Origin: Streptomyces marincola
GTDB lineage: Bacteria; Actinomycetota; Actinomycetes; Streptomycetales; Streptomycetaceae
Assembly: GCF_020410765.1 (NCBI RefSeq)
Contig: NZ_CP084541.1
Coordinates: forward strand, 3,987,001-4,051,000
DNA: 64,000 bases
Reading direction: 5' to 3'
Below are positions 16,954 to 24,465 of this stretch, piece after piece (within the stretch, counting starts at the first letter, position 1; the number at the start of each line of letters is the position of its first letter). The notes under the pieces are model-generated. The model did no database searches. It saw only the letters and a list, made by a program, of their open reading frames with translations, and was not told the DNA's origin. The position numbers were made by a program, and so were the translations under genes.

Positions 16954-17478
16954 TCACGCCAGCAGGTCGTCGACCTGCGCTTCCCCCTCACGGTACCGGC
17001 GCGCGATCTCGGCCCCGCACCCGTCCGCCGTCCGGTGCAGCGCCTGCCTGCGCCTGGACACCTCCGCCTCGCAGCGGGCGAGCCGGCCGAGCGCGTCCCG
17101 CAGCACGTCGTCGTCGAGGGCCGTCAGGTCCGAGAGCTCGACCTCGCCGAGCACCTCCTCCGCGAGCAGCCGGTACTCCTCGCTCGCCGGCGTGCCGAGC
17201 GTCACGTGCCGGGCCGACGAGCGCTGCCGCGACGGGCCGTCGGCCAGGATGCGCGGCAGCTGGTCGAGCAGCGCGGGCGCGTGCGCGGCCCGCCGGCGCC
17301 GCTCCGCCTGGAGGATGTCGATCCGGCCCTGCAACAGCCGCCGCACGAAGCTGAGTTCGGCCTCCTCGCGCTGCGCCGCCCGGCGCAGCTCCCGCAGTTC
17401 TGGCAGGCGCAGCCGCCGCAGCTCCGCCTGGGTGGTCTCGCGCGGGGCACTGCACGTGCCGGGACCCGGTGTGATCAT
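16954..17478 (-). CDS. rsiG: RsiG, c-di-GMP-responsive anti-sigma factor for WhiG
   Basis: This is a 174-residue, all-helical protein. RsiG of Streptomyces venezuelae binds c-di-GMP through E(X)3S(X)2R(X)3Q(X)3D on two antiparallel coiled-coil helices, and the complex sequesters the sporulation sigma factor WhiG. Here the first copy is complete: E39, S43, R46, Q50, D54. The second is E137, S141, R144, H148, D152, so His replaces the expected Gln. The helices flank a middle segment with LLAEEVLGEVELSDLTALDDDVLR. It is divergent from dtd, and a 19-bp palindrome lies between them. Identification from the motif is strong; whether H148 alters nucleotide affinity is unknown. Confidence 0.88.
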   Translation of the reverse strand: MITPGPGTCSAPRETTQAELRRLRLPELRELRRAAQREEAELSFVRRLLQGRIDILQAERRRRAAHAPALLDQLPRILADGPSRQRSSARHVTLGTPASEEYRLLAEEVLGEVELSDLTALDDDVLRDALGRLARCEAEVSRRRQALHRTADGCGAEIARRYREGEAQVDDLLA

Positions 17479-17531
17479 GCGGTATTAGTCCCCTCGTCCC
17501 TGTTTCGGCGCGGTAGCGCGGTACGTGCCCC

Positions 17532-17550
17532 GTGACACGCATCGTGTCAC
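17532..17550. promoter_or_regulatory. 19-bp palindrome between rsiG and dtd
   Basis: GTGACACG-cat-CGTGTCAC is a perfect 8-bp inverted repeat with a 3-bp centre, 54 bp upstream of rsiG and 83 bp upstream of dtd. Perfect palindromes of this size in a divergent region are usually operators. The spacing between its TGAC and GTCA halves (9 bp) does not fit the BldD box (5 bp). Confidence 0.55.
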
Positions 17551-17632
17551 TGTGTACCCAGCCCGCGCAGCGATGTGGCACCCATCCGGTGGGCGTTCGG
17601 GCGCGGCGGAACGTTCCGGCATGATGGCGGGC

Positions 17633-18058
17633 ATGCGAGCAGTGGTGCAGCGGGTGGACGGGGCGGCCGTCGTGGTCGACGGCGAGACCGTCGGCGAGAT
17701 CGTGGGCCAAGGGCTGTGTGTGCTGGTCGGCGCCACGCACGGGGACACCGCGGAAACGGCGGCCCGGCTGGCGCGGAAACTGTGGACCCTGCGGGTCCTG
17801 CACGGCGAGAAGTCCTGCTCGGACGTGGGGGCGCCGCTGCTCGTCGTCTCGCAGTTCACCCTCTACGGTGACGCCTCGAAGGGCCGCCGCCCGACGTGGA
17901 GCGCCGCGGCCCCCGGCGCGCTCGCCGAGCCGCTGGTCGACGAGGTGTGCGCGCGGCTGCGCGCGCTCGGCGCGCACGTCGAGACCGGCAGGTTCGGCGC
18001 CTCGATGCGCGTCTCGTTGACGAACGACGGCCCGTTCACCGTCCTCCTCGACGTGTGA
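17633..18058 (+). CDS. dtd: D-aminoacyl-tRNA deacylase
   Basis: This 141-residue protein matches DTD throughout. MRAVVQRVDGAAVVVDG opens the protein, SQFTLYGD is the family SQFTL motif, and NDGPFTV corresponds to the C-terminal NxGPxT motif. The two motifs form the cross-subunit active site that hydrolyses D-amino acids (and glycine mischarged on tRNA-Ala) from tRNA, protecting translation. It is a cytosolic homodimer. Length is normal for bacterial DTD (about 145). The ATG at 17633 is the only start compatible with family length. It converges with ygfZ. Confidence 0.95.
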   Translation: MRAVVQRVDGAAVVVDGETVGEIVGQGLCVLVGATHGDTAETAARLARKLWTLRVLHGEKSCSDVGAPLLVVSQFTLYGDASKGRRPTWSAAAPGALAEPLVDEVCARLRALGAHVETGRFGASMRVSLTNDGPFTVLLDV

Positions 18059-18101
18059 GCCGGAGCGCGGCGGCGGTGGGCCGCGCGCTCCCGCGCCCCC
18101 C

Positions 18102-19076
18102 TCACGCCTCGACGACCGCCTCCTGCGCCGCCGGGGTGTCGCCCGCCAGCAGCTCGGCGTCCACCGGAACGTTCCGCTTGACCAGCGCGAGGGCGATCGG
18201 GCCCAGCTCGTGGTGGCGCGCGGAGGTGGTGACGAACCCGAGCGCGCGCCCCTCGGCGCCGTCGGCGGCGAGCCGCACCGGCTCGCCGTGCTCGGGCAGC
18301 CGCACCTCGCTGCCGTCCAGGTGCAGGAACACAAGCCGCCGCGGCGGGCGGCCGAGGTTGTGCACGCGGGCCACCGTCTCCTGGCCCCGGTAGCAGCCCT
18401 TGTGCAGGTGGACCGCGGTGTCGAGCCAGCCGAGCTCGTGCGGGATCGTGCGGTGGTCGGTCTCCCGGCCGAGCCGCGGCCTGTGCCCCTCCACGCGCAG
18501 CGCCTCGAACGCCAGCACCCCCGCGGCGGGACCGTGCGCGGCGGCGAACGCGGGCAGCTCATCGCGCGGCAGGAACACGTCCCGCCCGTACGGCGTCTGC
18601 CGCACCACCGCACCGGCCGGGTCGGCCGCGATGGACCCCGCGGGCAGGTGCACCACGGCGAACGCGGCCGTCACGTCGGCGACCTCGACCCGGTAGAAGA
18701 ACTTCATGCTCTCCAGGTAACCGGTCAGCGCCCCGGCCGCCCCCGGCTCGGTGTGCAGCCACGTCGTCGTGCCGTCGTCCACCAGGTACAGGGCGTGCTC
18801 GATGTGCCCCTTGGCCGACAGGATCAGCGCCTCGGTGGCATGCCCGGGCGCCAGCTCGGCCACGTGCTGCGTCAGCAGCAGGTGCAGCCAGCTCAGGCGG
18901 TCGGCCCCGGAGACGGTGACCACGTCGCGGTGCGAGAGGTCGACGAAGCCCTCGCCCGCGGCCAGCGAGCGCTGCTCGCGGAAGAGGTCTCCGTAGTGCG
19001 CGGCGACCCCCGCGTCCGGCTCGTCGGCGGCGACCGCACCCGGCAGGGACAGCAGAGGACTGGAGTACGACGGCAT
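18102..19076 (-). CDS. ygfZ: YgfZ/GcvT-like folate-binding protein
   Basis: This 324-residue protein carries KGCYRGQETVAR, the YgfZ signature K-G-C-Y-x-G-Q-E with its conserved Cys. The N-terminal FVDLSHRDVVTVSGADRLSWLHLLLTQ and the C-terminal beta-barrel are shared with GcvT (aminomethyltransferase). YgfZ proteins bind folate and assist assembly or repair of certain Fe-S enzymes, including radical-SAM proteins; here that could support mqnE, mqnC and complex I. It lies 41 bp downstream of nur on the same strand and may be cotranscribed with it. Confidence 0.92.
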   Translation of the reverse strand: MPSYSSPLLSLPGAVAADEPDAGVAAHYGDLFREQRSLAAGEGFVDLSHRDVVTVSGADRLSWLHLLLTQHVAELAPGHATEALILSAKGHIEHALYLVDDGTTTWLHTEPGAAGALTGYLESMKFFYRVEVADVTAAFAVVHLPAGSIAADPAGAVVRQTPYGRDVFLPRDELPAFAAAHGPAAGVLAFEALRVEGHRPRLGRETDHRTIPHELGWLDTAVHLHKGCYRGQETVARVHNLGRPPRRLVFLHLDGSEVRLPEHGEPVRLAADGAEGRALGFVTTSARHHELGPIALALVKRNVPVDAELLAGDTPAAQEAVVEA

Positions 19077-19117
19077 ACCACAAGCCTACGGCGTGCGCCC
19101 GCGGGCCGGAGCCGCCC

Positions 19118-19576
19118 TCAGGACGGCCCGGGACCCCGGTCGGCGGCCCGCGCCGCGTGGGCCGCGGCGCAGTCGCCGCAGCGTCCGAAGATCGCGAAGT
19201 GCCGCAGGTCCGTCTCGAACCCGAACGCCTCCCTGAGCCGGTCGGCGAACGGCTCCGCGACCTCCAGGTCCGTCTCCAGCACCCGCTCGCAGTCCCGGCA
19301 CATCAGGTGCAGGTGGTCGTGCCGCTCGGCCAGGTGGTAGGTGGGCGCGCCGTGGCCCAGGTGGGCGTGGGAGACCAGACCGATCTCCTCAAGCAGCTCA
19401 AGCGTCCGGTAGACCGTCGAGATGTTGACCCCGCCCGCCGTCCTGCGCACCTCGGTGAGGATGTCCTCGGGCGTCGAGTGCTCCAGCTTCTCGACGGCCT
19501 CAAGCACCAGCTGCCGCTGCGGGGTCAGCCGGTAGCCGCGGTTGCGCAGGTCGGTCTGCCAGTCGGTGCTCACCAC
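19118..19576 (-). CDS. nur: Nur, nickel-responsive Fur-family repressor
   Basis: This 152-residue protein has a winged helix with YRLTPQRQLVLEAV and NISTVYRTLELLEEIGLVSH, then a metal-binding dimer domain. Counting from the GTG at 19576, all seven histidines of the S. coelicolor Nur metal sites fall at the same numbers: H70, H72 and H126 (nickel site) and H33, H86, H88 and H90 (second site). Residues C93 and C96 are also present. Nur with nickel represses nickel uptake and the Fe-superoxide dismutase. The protein begins MVSTDW as in S. coelicolor, supporting the first of two adjacent GTG codons. TACACT sits 6 nt upstream, suggesting leaderless translation. Confidence 0.92.
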   Translation of the reverse strand: MVSTDWQTDLRNRGYRLTPQRQLVLEAVEKLEHSTPEDILTEVRRTAGGVNISTVYRTLELLEEIGLVSHAHLGHGAPTYHLAERHDHLHLMCRDCERVLETDLEVAEPFADRLREAFGFETDLRHFAIFGRCGDCAAAHAARAADRGPGPS

Positions 19577-19930
19577 ACGGCCAGTGTAGAAGCAGAGAGA
19601 GGGCACGGACCCCGCCCGAGGGGACGGGACGGGGTCCGTGCAGGAGGCGTTCCCCATCGTGGGCGGTCCGGTGTCAAGCCGCCGTAAGCGCCCGTGCGAA
19701 CCGGGCCGGTGCCGCGCCGGTGCCCCCGGAGCCGGGGTCGTTGCGCGCCGGGGGCGTGTCAGGGCTTTCCCGCCGGGGCGCGCGCCGGGGATGCTGTACG
19801 CCGCGGAGGCGCCCGCCCGGGCGCCCCCGAGCGCTGGGACAGGACCGGGACGGGGGACCGGCTCGGGACCCGGCGGCGCGGCAGCGGCAACGGCAGCGGC
19901 AACGGAAACAACGGAAACGAGGAGCACGCG
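19577..19930. other. Divergent nur-SDR intergenic region with strong hairpin
   Basis: No gene is seen in these 354 bp. On the minus strand TACACT (19583-19588, reverse complement) is the likely nur -10. A perfect 12-bp inverted repeat, gcacggaccccg (19603-19614) and cggggtccgtgc (19630-19641), lies just upstream of it. Near 19881-19924 runs a purine-rich series of ggcaac/ggaaac repeats ending in the GAGGAG ribosome site of the SDR gene. Confidence 0.5.
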
Positions 19931-20686
19931 ATGGATCTGGGACTGGCCGACCGGGTGTACGTGGTGACCGGCGGCAGCCGGGGCCTTGGGTTCGCGACGG
20001 CCGCGGCGCTGGTCGCGGACGGCGCCCGGGTGGTGGTGTCGGCCCGCGACCCGCGCGACGTCGCCTCGGCGGTCGAACGGCTCGGTGGCGCGGGGCGCGC
20101 CGTCGGCCTCGCCGCCGACCTCGCGGACCCGCAGGCGCCGGCGCGCCTGGTGGAGACGGCGGTCAGCGGCTTCGGCCGGCTCGACGGCGCGCTGCTCTCG
20201 GTGGGCGGCCCGCCGCCCGGCACCGTGGGCGACGCGACGGACGAGCAGTGGCGTGCGGCGTTCGAGTCGGTGTTCCTCGGCGCGGTGCGGGCGGCCCGCA
20301 CGATCACCGGGCACGTCGGCGAGGGCGCGGCGGTTGGCCTGGTGCTGTCCTCGTCGGCGCGGTCGCCGATCCCGGGCCTCGGCATCTCCAACGGGCTGCG
20401 GCCCGGACTCGCCATGGTCGCCAAGGACCTCGCGGACCAGCACGGGCCGCGCGGCGTGCGGGTGTTCGGCCTGCTGCCCGGCCGGATCGCGACCGACCGC
20501 ACGCGCGAGCTCGACGCGGCGGCCGACGAGGAGACCCGCGCCAAGACCCGTTCCGCCATCCCGCTCGGCCGCTACGGCGAACCCGAGGAGTTCGGCCGGG
20601 TCGCCGCATTCCTGCTGTCCCCGGCCGCCGGCTACGTCACCGGCACGGTGGTCCCGGTGGACGGCGGCGCGCTGCGCACGCCCTGA
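19931..20686 (+). CDS. SDR-family protein with altered catalytic residues
   Basis: This is a 251-residue Rossmann protein of the short-chain dehydrogenase/reductase family. The cofactor motif GGSRGLG (residues about 14-20) and the C-terminal VTGTVVPVDGGAL are canonical. The Ser of the triad is in VLSSSARSP. Where the family has YxxxK, the sequence reads SNGLRPGL: Tyr is replaced by Ser and Lys by Arg. Without Tyr it may not perform ordinary carbonyl reduction and may be a binding or regulatory protein, or use another acid. The ATG at 19931 follows GAGGAG by 7 nt. It converges with the Abi-like gene after 20 bp. Confidence 0.82.
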   Translation: MDLGLADRVYVVTGGSRGLGFATAAALVADGARVVVSARDPRDVASAVERLGGAGRAVGLAADLADPQAPARLVETAVSGFGRLDGALLSVGGPPPGTVGDATDEQWRAAFESVFLGAVRAARTITGHVGEGAAVGLVLSSSARSPIPGLGISNGLRPGLAMVAKDLADQHGPRGVRVFGLLPGRIATDRTRELDAAADEETRAKTRSAIPLGRYGEPEEFGRVAAFLLSPAAGYVTGTVVPVDGGALRTP

Positions 20687-20706
20687 GCGCGCGGCCCCGG
20701 GGGCGG

Positions 20707-21393
20707 TCAGAAGCTCGGGCTCCTGCCGCCCTCGTGGGCCGCCCGCCGGTGCCCGAGCACCGCGGGGAAGCGGTCGAGGACCAGCACCTCCTTGGCGGCG
20801 ACCGGGTCGATGTGGCCGAGCACGCGGTAGATCGCGTTGTGGTCGCCGACCAGGTCGCGGCGGTATATCGAGTCGTGGTGCATGATCCGGTTCCGCAGCT
20901 TGCGCAGCGAGTCGAGCACCCCGTGCAGCTCGTCGCGCCGCCCCGAGTAGTACGGGAACGCCTTGTGCAGCGTCGGGACCCACAGCCGCCGGTCGTACGC
21001 GCCGCCCCGGCCGCCCTTGCTGAGCAGCGCCACCCAGAAGCCCAGGTTGAGCCCCGCCACGACGCTGTCGTGCGGGATCGGCCCGCGGCGCCCTCCGGGC
21101 TCGCCGCGGCACTTCGCGCGCGAGGCGGCCACCTGCCGCATCGAGGACTCGTTCAGCGGCGCGACCGTCCACCAGTCGGGCCGGCCGAAGAACGCCGTCA
21201 GCTCCCGGTGCAGCGCGTTGCGCAGCGCTATCTCCATGCAGTGCAGCGGTCCGTAGAGCGCGGCCGACGCCTCCACGTTCCACCAGTAGAGCCGAACGGC
21301 CGCCGCCGCCTCGCCGCCGGTGGCGCGCAGGTAGGGCCCGAGTCTGGCCGGGGAGAAGGCACGCGCCATCCAGACGGGCACCTGGTCGGTCAT
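20707..21393 (-). CDS. Abi-like (Abi_2 type) protein
   Basis: This 228-residue protein has RLYWWNVEASAALYGPLHCMEIALRNALHREL at residues about 37-68, then KLRNRIMHHDSIY at about 180. R-N-x(2-3)-HHx is the conserved R..H pair of Abi_2/HEPN-like abortive infection proteins, which often act as RNases in phage defence or toxin-antitoxin systems. No antitoxin gene is adjacent. The ATG at 21393 has GGGAG 8 bp upstream. The leader contains a 14-bp hairpin. Many actinobacterial homologues are solitary chromosomal genes, so a housekeeping RNA role is also possible. Confidence 0.7.
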   Translation of the reverse strand: MTDQVPVWMARAFSPARLGPYLRATGGEAAAAVRLYWWNVEASAALYGPLHCMEIALRNALHRELTAFFGRPDWWTVAPLNESSMRQVAASRAKCRGEPGGRRGPIPHDSVVAGLNLGFWVALLSKGGRGGAYDRRLWVPTLHKAFPYYSGRRDELHGVLDSLRKLRNRIMHHDSIYRRDLVGDHNAIYRVLGHIDPVAAKEVLVLDRFPAVLGHRRAAHEGGRSPSF

Positions 21394-21490
21394 CGCTCGC
21401 TCCCGGGACAGGGGGTGGCGGCCGTAGTAGAGTCGGGCCCGTAAGCCTCCGGTCCGCCTCTGCACCGCATGCCACCCGAGGCAAGGCGTG

Positions 21491-21525
21491 GTGCCCCTGG
21501 CCGCCGCAAACGCGGCCAGGGGCAC
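21491..21525. other. 14-bp perfect hairpin upstream of the Abi-like gene
   Basis: gtgcccctggccgc (21491-21504) and gcggccaggggcac (21512-21525) pair perfectly around a 7-nt loop, cgcaaac. There is no T-run on either side. It lies about 100 bp upstream of the Abi-like start, in the divergent or leader region, and could be a terminator, an RNA stability element, or part of a leader that controls the toxin-like gene. Confidence 0.6.
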
Positions 21526-21669
21526 ACTGCGTCGACGGTCTGTGCGACGGGTGCCCACCATGCCGCTCGGCCGTGCGCCCACGATAGCAAGTGCCCTGCG
21601 GCGCGCGCCGGTTCGTTTACGAAGGCGTCCGGGCGCCGGTGCCCGGCGCGACGCGGCGGGAGGGGCGGC

Positions 21670-22230
21670 TCAGCGGAAGAACGCGATGCCGTCGTCCGGC
21701 AGGTCCTTGATGTCCGCGACCCATTCCCTCGGGTCGACCACGCGCTTGAGGTGCGCCGACATGTACGGCCTCAGCGGGACCTCGGGCGTGGCCTTCTCGC
21801 CCACCCACATGAGGTCGCCGTTCACGTAGCCGTACAGCCGCTTGCCGCCCGCGTAGGCGGGCGAGGCGGGGGTGCGGGCGATGGCGTCGGTCGCCAGGTC
21901 GATCTGCGGCTTGCCCTCGGCCAGCTCCCCGTACCAGACCTCGGCGACGCCCTGGTCGCGGATCATGACGGCCTCGACCGTGCGCTCCGAGATCCGCCAG
22001 TACCCGTGCTCGGACTCCAGCGGCTCCTTGCGCACGCCCTCGGCGTCGAGCCGCCACGCGCGCGAGTGGTACTCGATGAAGTCCCTGCCGTCGTGCGAGA
22101 ACGTGGCCTCCTGGCCGAAGTTGCACGCCTCGGCGCCGGGGAAGTCGGCGACGCCCGCCCCCTGCCAGGTGCCCAGGAGGAACGCGAGCGGCACGAGGCC
22201 GGGGTGCAGGTCGGAGGGGATCTCGATCAT
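21670..22230 (-). CDS. Nitrobindin-like heme-binding beta-barrel protein (FABP/DUF1794 family)
   Basis: This 186-residue protein shows LAFLLGTWQGAGVADFPG at residues about 15-32, matching the GxWxGxG signature of nitrobindins, which are ten-stranded barrels that bind ferric heme and NO. HLKRV near the C-terminus supplies the proximal-His region in this family. Actinobacterial members isomerise peroxynitrite to nitrate. The protein is cytosolic and of normal length. It lies 4 bp downstream of a 33-residue membrane peptide gene, so the pair forms an operon. Confidence 0.85.
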   Translation of the reverse strand: MIEIPSDLHPGLVPLAFLLGTWQGAGVADFPGAEACNFGQEATFSHDGRDFIEYHSRAWRLDAEGVRKEPLESEHGYWRISERTVEAVMIRDQGVAEVWYGELAEGKPQIDLATDAIARTPASPAYAGGKRLYGYVNGDLMWVGEKATPEVPLRPYMSAHLKRVVDPREWVADIKDLPDDGIAFFR

Positions 22231-22234
22231 GATC

Positions 22235-22336
22235 TCAGCGCTGTCCCTGGTAGAGCTTCATCACCACGAGGGCCGTGAAGGCCCCGCCGGCGACCGCGAC
22301 GAGTGCCACCAAGGTGATGAAGAAAGCCTCCAGCAC
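22235..22336 (-). CDS. 33-aa single-span membrane peptide
   Basis: A GTG-started small ORF (34 codons with stop) has GAGGAG 8 nt upstream. The peptide begins MLEAFFITLVALVAVAGG, continues with FTALVVMKL and ends in the short basic tail YQGQR, so it is one transmembrane helix with the C-terminus probably inside. The stop is 4 bp before the ATG of the nitrobindin-like gene. I know of no named family. The tight coupling suggests it tethers or localises its partner, or is a small component of a membrane complex. Confidence 0.6.
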   Translation of the reverse strand: MLEAFFITLVALVAVAGGAFTALVVMKLYQGQR

Positions 22337-22528
22337 AGAGCCGCTCCTCGTGATGCCGCTGGGAATGTGAAAACCGTCCGCGGCCGAGTCTAGTCACCGG
22401 TTCCCGGGGAATCCCACTGAGGTGGGCCGCCCGAGGCCGCGGCTTGGTCGGCCTTGACCGTTTTGTGATCACCGCGACTGAACGCGTTCGGCCGTCGCTG
22501 CGTCTAAGCGCGTGGAAAGGGTGTGATC

Positions 22529-22612
22529 ATGAGTTGTCCCAACTGTGGTGGAGCCATGCACCAAGGACCGCGTGGCGACTGGGTCTGCGGTACCTGCGGC
22601 ACGACCCGTTAG
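22529..22612 (+). CDS. 27-aa zinc-ribbon peptide
   Basis: This short ORF begins with an ATG preceded by GGAAAGG. It encodes a peptide starting MSCPNCGGAM and ending WVCGTCGTTR: two CxxC knuckles (C3-x2-C6 and C20-x2-C23) spaced like a minimal zinc ribbon. The four Cys and almost no other hydrophobic content suggest a metal-bound mini-domain. It precedes the DsrE-family gene on the same strand by 91 bp, inside a region rich in sulfur-handling genes. No function is known to me. Confidence 0.6.
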   Translation: MSCPNCGGAMHQGPRGDWVCGTCGTTR

Positions 22613-22703
22613 GGCCGGGTCGGCCGGGGTCCGCGCGTCGCGACGGGACGGACCCGACCGACACGGCGCGAGGGCCGGGCGCGCACCGGTCTACGGTGGC
22701 GCC

Positions 22704-23066
22704 ATGGCTCAGAAGCTGGTGATCAAGGTGACGGCGGGGGCGGACGCCCCCGAACGGTGCTCGCAGGCGTTCACGGTGGCGGCGGTCGCCGCCGCCAGCG
22801 GGGTCGACATCTCGCTGTGGCTGACCGGGGAGGCGGCGTGGTTCGCCGTACCCGGCCGGGCGGCCGAGTTCTCGCTGCCGCACGCGGCGCCGCTGCCGGA
22901 CCTGATCGACGGTATCCGGGCCGCGGGGCGCATCACCCTGTGCACCCAGTGCGCAGCCCGGAGGGGGATCGAGGAGGAGGATGTCATCGACGGTGTCCGT
23001 ATCGCCGGGGCGCAGGTCTTCCTGAGCGAGGTCATGGCCGACGGCGTGCGCGCGCTCGTCTACTGA
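22704..23066 (+). CDS. DsrE-family protein
   Basis: This 120-residue alpha/beta protein begins KLVIKVTAGADAPERCSQAF, has VDISLWLTGEAAWF in the middle and LCTQCAARRGIEEEDVIDGV near residue 85, then ends with FLSEVMADGVRALVY. This is the DsrE/TusD fold, which relays persulfide sulfur on a conserved Cys; the Cys pair in LCTQC is the candidate acceptor. It fits the neighbouring rhodanese and MoaD-like proteins. The protein is soluble. It converges with sseC, with a terminator hairpin between. Confidence 0.8.
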   Translation: MAQKLVIKVTAGADAPERCSQAFTVAAVAAASGVDISLWLTGEAAWFAVPGRAAEFSLPHAAPLPDLIDGIRAAGRITLCTQCAARRGIEEEDVIDGVRIAGAQVFLSEVMADGVRALVY

Positions 23067-23166
23067 ACCGTCCGCCGCGTCCGCACCGTTCGATCACTTC
23101 ACGTCGTCACGGCCGGCCGCCGCGTCCCGCACCGGCGCGGGCGGCCGGCGGAACGGTGCCGTGACA

Positions 23167-23196
23167 GGGCCGCGCCCCCGTGCGGGAGCGCGGCCC
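23167..23196. terminator. Bidirectional terminator between dsrE-like gene and sseC
   Basis: gggccgcgcccccg (23167-23180) pairs with cgggagcgcggccc (23183-23196) over 14 bp with one mismatch. It sits between two convergent genes, where both transcripts would end. No T-tract is present, as is common in Streptomyces. Confidence 0.6.
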
Positions 23197-23240
23197 GAAC
23201 GCGCCCGGCCGCCGCGCGCCGCGCGGCCGGCCGCCGCGGC

Positions 23241-23528
23241 TCACACCGCGATGGTGACCTCGGTCAGCCCGCCCTGCTCGGCGACGACCCGGCGGTCGGC
23301 CGAGGCGCCGGGCACCAGGGCCCTGACCGTCCACGTGCCCCCGGCCGCGTAGAACCGGAACTGGCCGCTCGCCGAGGTCGGCACCTCGGCGGTGAACTCA
23401 CCCGTGCTGTCCAGCAGGCGGACGTATCCGCTCACCGGCTCGCCGTCGCGGGTCACGGAACCCTGGATCGTGGTCCGGCCGGCGACGGCCGTGGCGGCGT
23501 CGGGGCCGCCCGGCTTCGCTCCGCACAT
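23241..23528 (-). CDS. sseC: SseC-like DUF1416 protein
   Basis: This is a 95-residue protein of the DUF1416 family, the partner of the thiosulfate sulfurtransferase in actinobacteria (mycobacterial sseC next to cysA2). It begins MCGAKPGGPDA, with a single Cys at residue 2, and the body is a beta-sandwich-like segment, TTIQGSVTRDGEPVSGYVRL then GEFTAEVPTSASGQFRFYA. It probably assists sulfur transfer or binds a sulfur species. The start at 23528 has GGAAG upstream. It lies 97 bp downstream of cysA2, under the same Cys leader. Confidence 0.88.
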   Translation of the reverse strand: MCGAKPGGPDAATAVAGRTTIQGSVTRDGEPVSGYVRLLDSTGEFTAEVPTSASGQFRFYAAGGTWTVRALVPGASADRRVVAEQGGLTEVTIAV

Positions 23529-23625
23529 AGCGCTTCCTCTCTTCGCTCCTGCGGTCGCGGCCCGCACGGCCGCGGCCCGCGGCGGCGGGCGCCCGTCCGG
23601 CACGCGGCCGACGGGCGCCCGTGCC

Positions 23626-24465
23626 TCACTTGGCCGGGCCGGTCTCCACGGGCACGCCGACGAGCGAGCCGTACTCGGTCCACGAACCGTCGTAGTTCTT
23701 CACGTTCGGCACGCCGAGCAGCTCGTGCAGCACGAACCACGTGTGCGCGGACCGCTCACCGATGCGGCAGTAGGCGATGGTGTCCTTGCCCAGGTCCACG
23801 CCCTCGCCCTGGTACAGCTCCTTCAGCTCCTCGTCGGAACGGAAGGTGCCGTCGTCGTTCGCGGACTTCGACCACGGGATGTTCCGCGCGGACGGGATGT
23901 GCCCGCCGACCTGCGACTGCTCCTGCGGCAGGTGCGCGGGGGCGAGCAGCTTGCCGCTGAACTCGTCGGGCGAGCGCACGTCCACCAGGTTCTTCTCGCC
24001 GATGGCGGCGACGACCTCGTCGCGGAACGCGCGGATCGAGGTGTCCTGCGGCGACGCCGTGTACTGGGTGGCGGCGCGCTCCGGCACCTCCTCGACCAGC
24101 TCGCGGGCGTCGAGCTCCCACTTCTTGCGCCCGCCGTCGAGCAGGCGAACGTCCTGGTGGCCGTACAGCTTGAAGTACCAGTAGGCGTAGGCGGCGAACC
24201 AGTTGTTGTTGCCGCCGTACAGCACCACGGTGTCGTCGTTGGCGATGCCCTTGGCGGACAGCAGCGCCTCGAAGCCGGCCTGGTCGACGAAGTCGCGGCG
24301 GACGGGGTCCTGGAGCTCCTGCTTCCAGTCGACGCGCACCGCGTTCCTGATGTGGTTCTTGTCGTAGGCCGAGGTGTCCTCGTCCACCTCGACCAGGACG
24401 ACCTTCGGGTCGTCCAGGTGAGCGGCGACCCAGTCGGCGTCCACGAGGACGTCACTGCGGCTCAT
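23626..24465 (-). CDS. cysA2: Thiosulfate sulfurtransferase (two-domain rhodanese)
   Basis: This 279-residue protein has two rhodanese domains. The second carries the active-site loop TIAYCRIGERSAHTW, where the Cys becomes persulfidated and R/E/R frame the cradle. The first has DYxF-type VYGGNNNWFAAYAYWYF without a catalytic Cys. Typical rhodanese stretches are VDADWVAAHLDDPKVVLVEVDED and NDDTVVLYGG. It moves sulfane sulfur from thiosulfate or a related donor to thiols or carrier proteins in the cytosol. It is preceded by a Cys-containing leader ORF and followed by sseC, as in mycobacterial cysA2-sseC. Confidence 0.93.
   Translation of the reverse strand: MSRSDVLVDADWVAAHLDDPKVVLVEVDEDTSAYDKNHIRNAVRVDWKQELQDPVRRDFVDQAGFEALLSAKGIANDDTVVLYGGNNNWFAAYAYWYFKLYGHQDVRLLDGGRKKWELDARELVEEVPERAATQYTASPQDTSIRAFRDEVVAAIGEKNLVDVRSPDEFSGKLLAPAHLPQEQSQVGGHIPSARNIPWSKSANDDGTFRSDEELKELYQGEGVDLGKDTIAYCRIGERSAHTWFVLHELLGVPNVKNYDGSWTEYGSLVGVPVETGPAK

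Noticed and set aside
17532..17550. BldD box between rsiG and dtd
   Set aside because: The TGAC and GTCA halves are 9 bp apart rather than the 5 bp of the consensus.
21394..21490. tRNA gene next to the Abi-like leader
   Set aside because: Local pairing is possible but no cloverleaf with TTCGA arm could be drawn.
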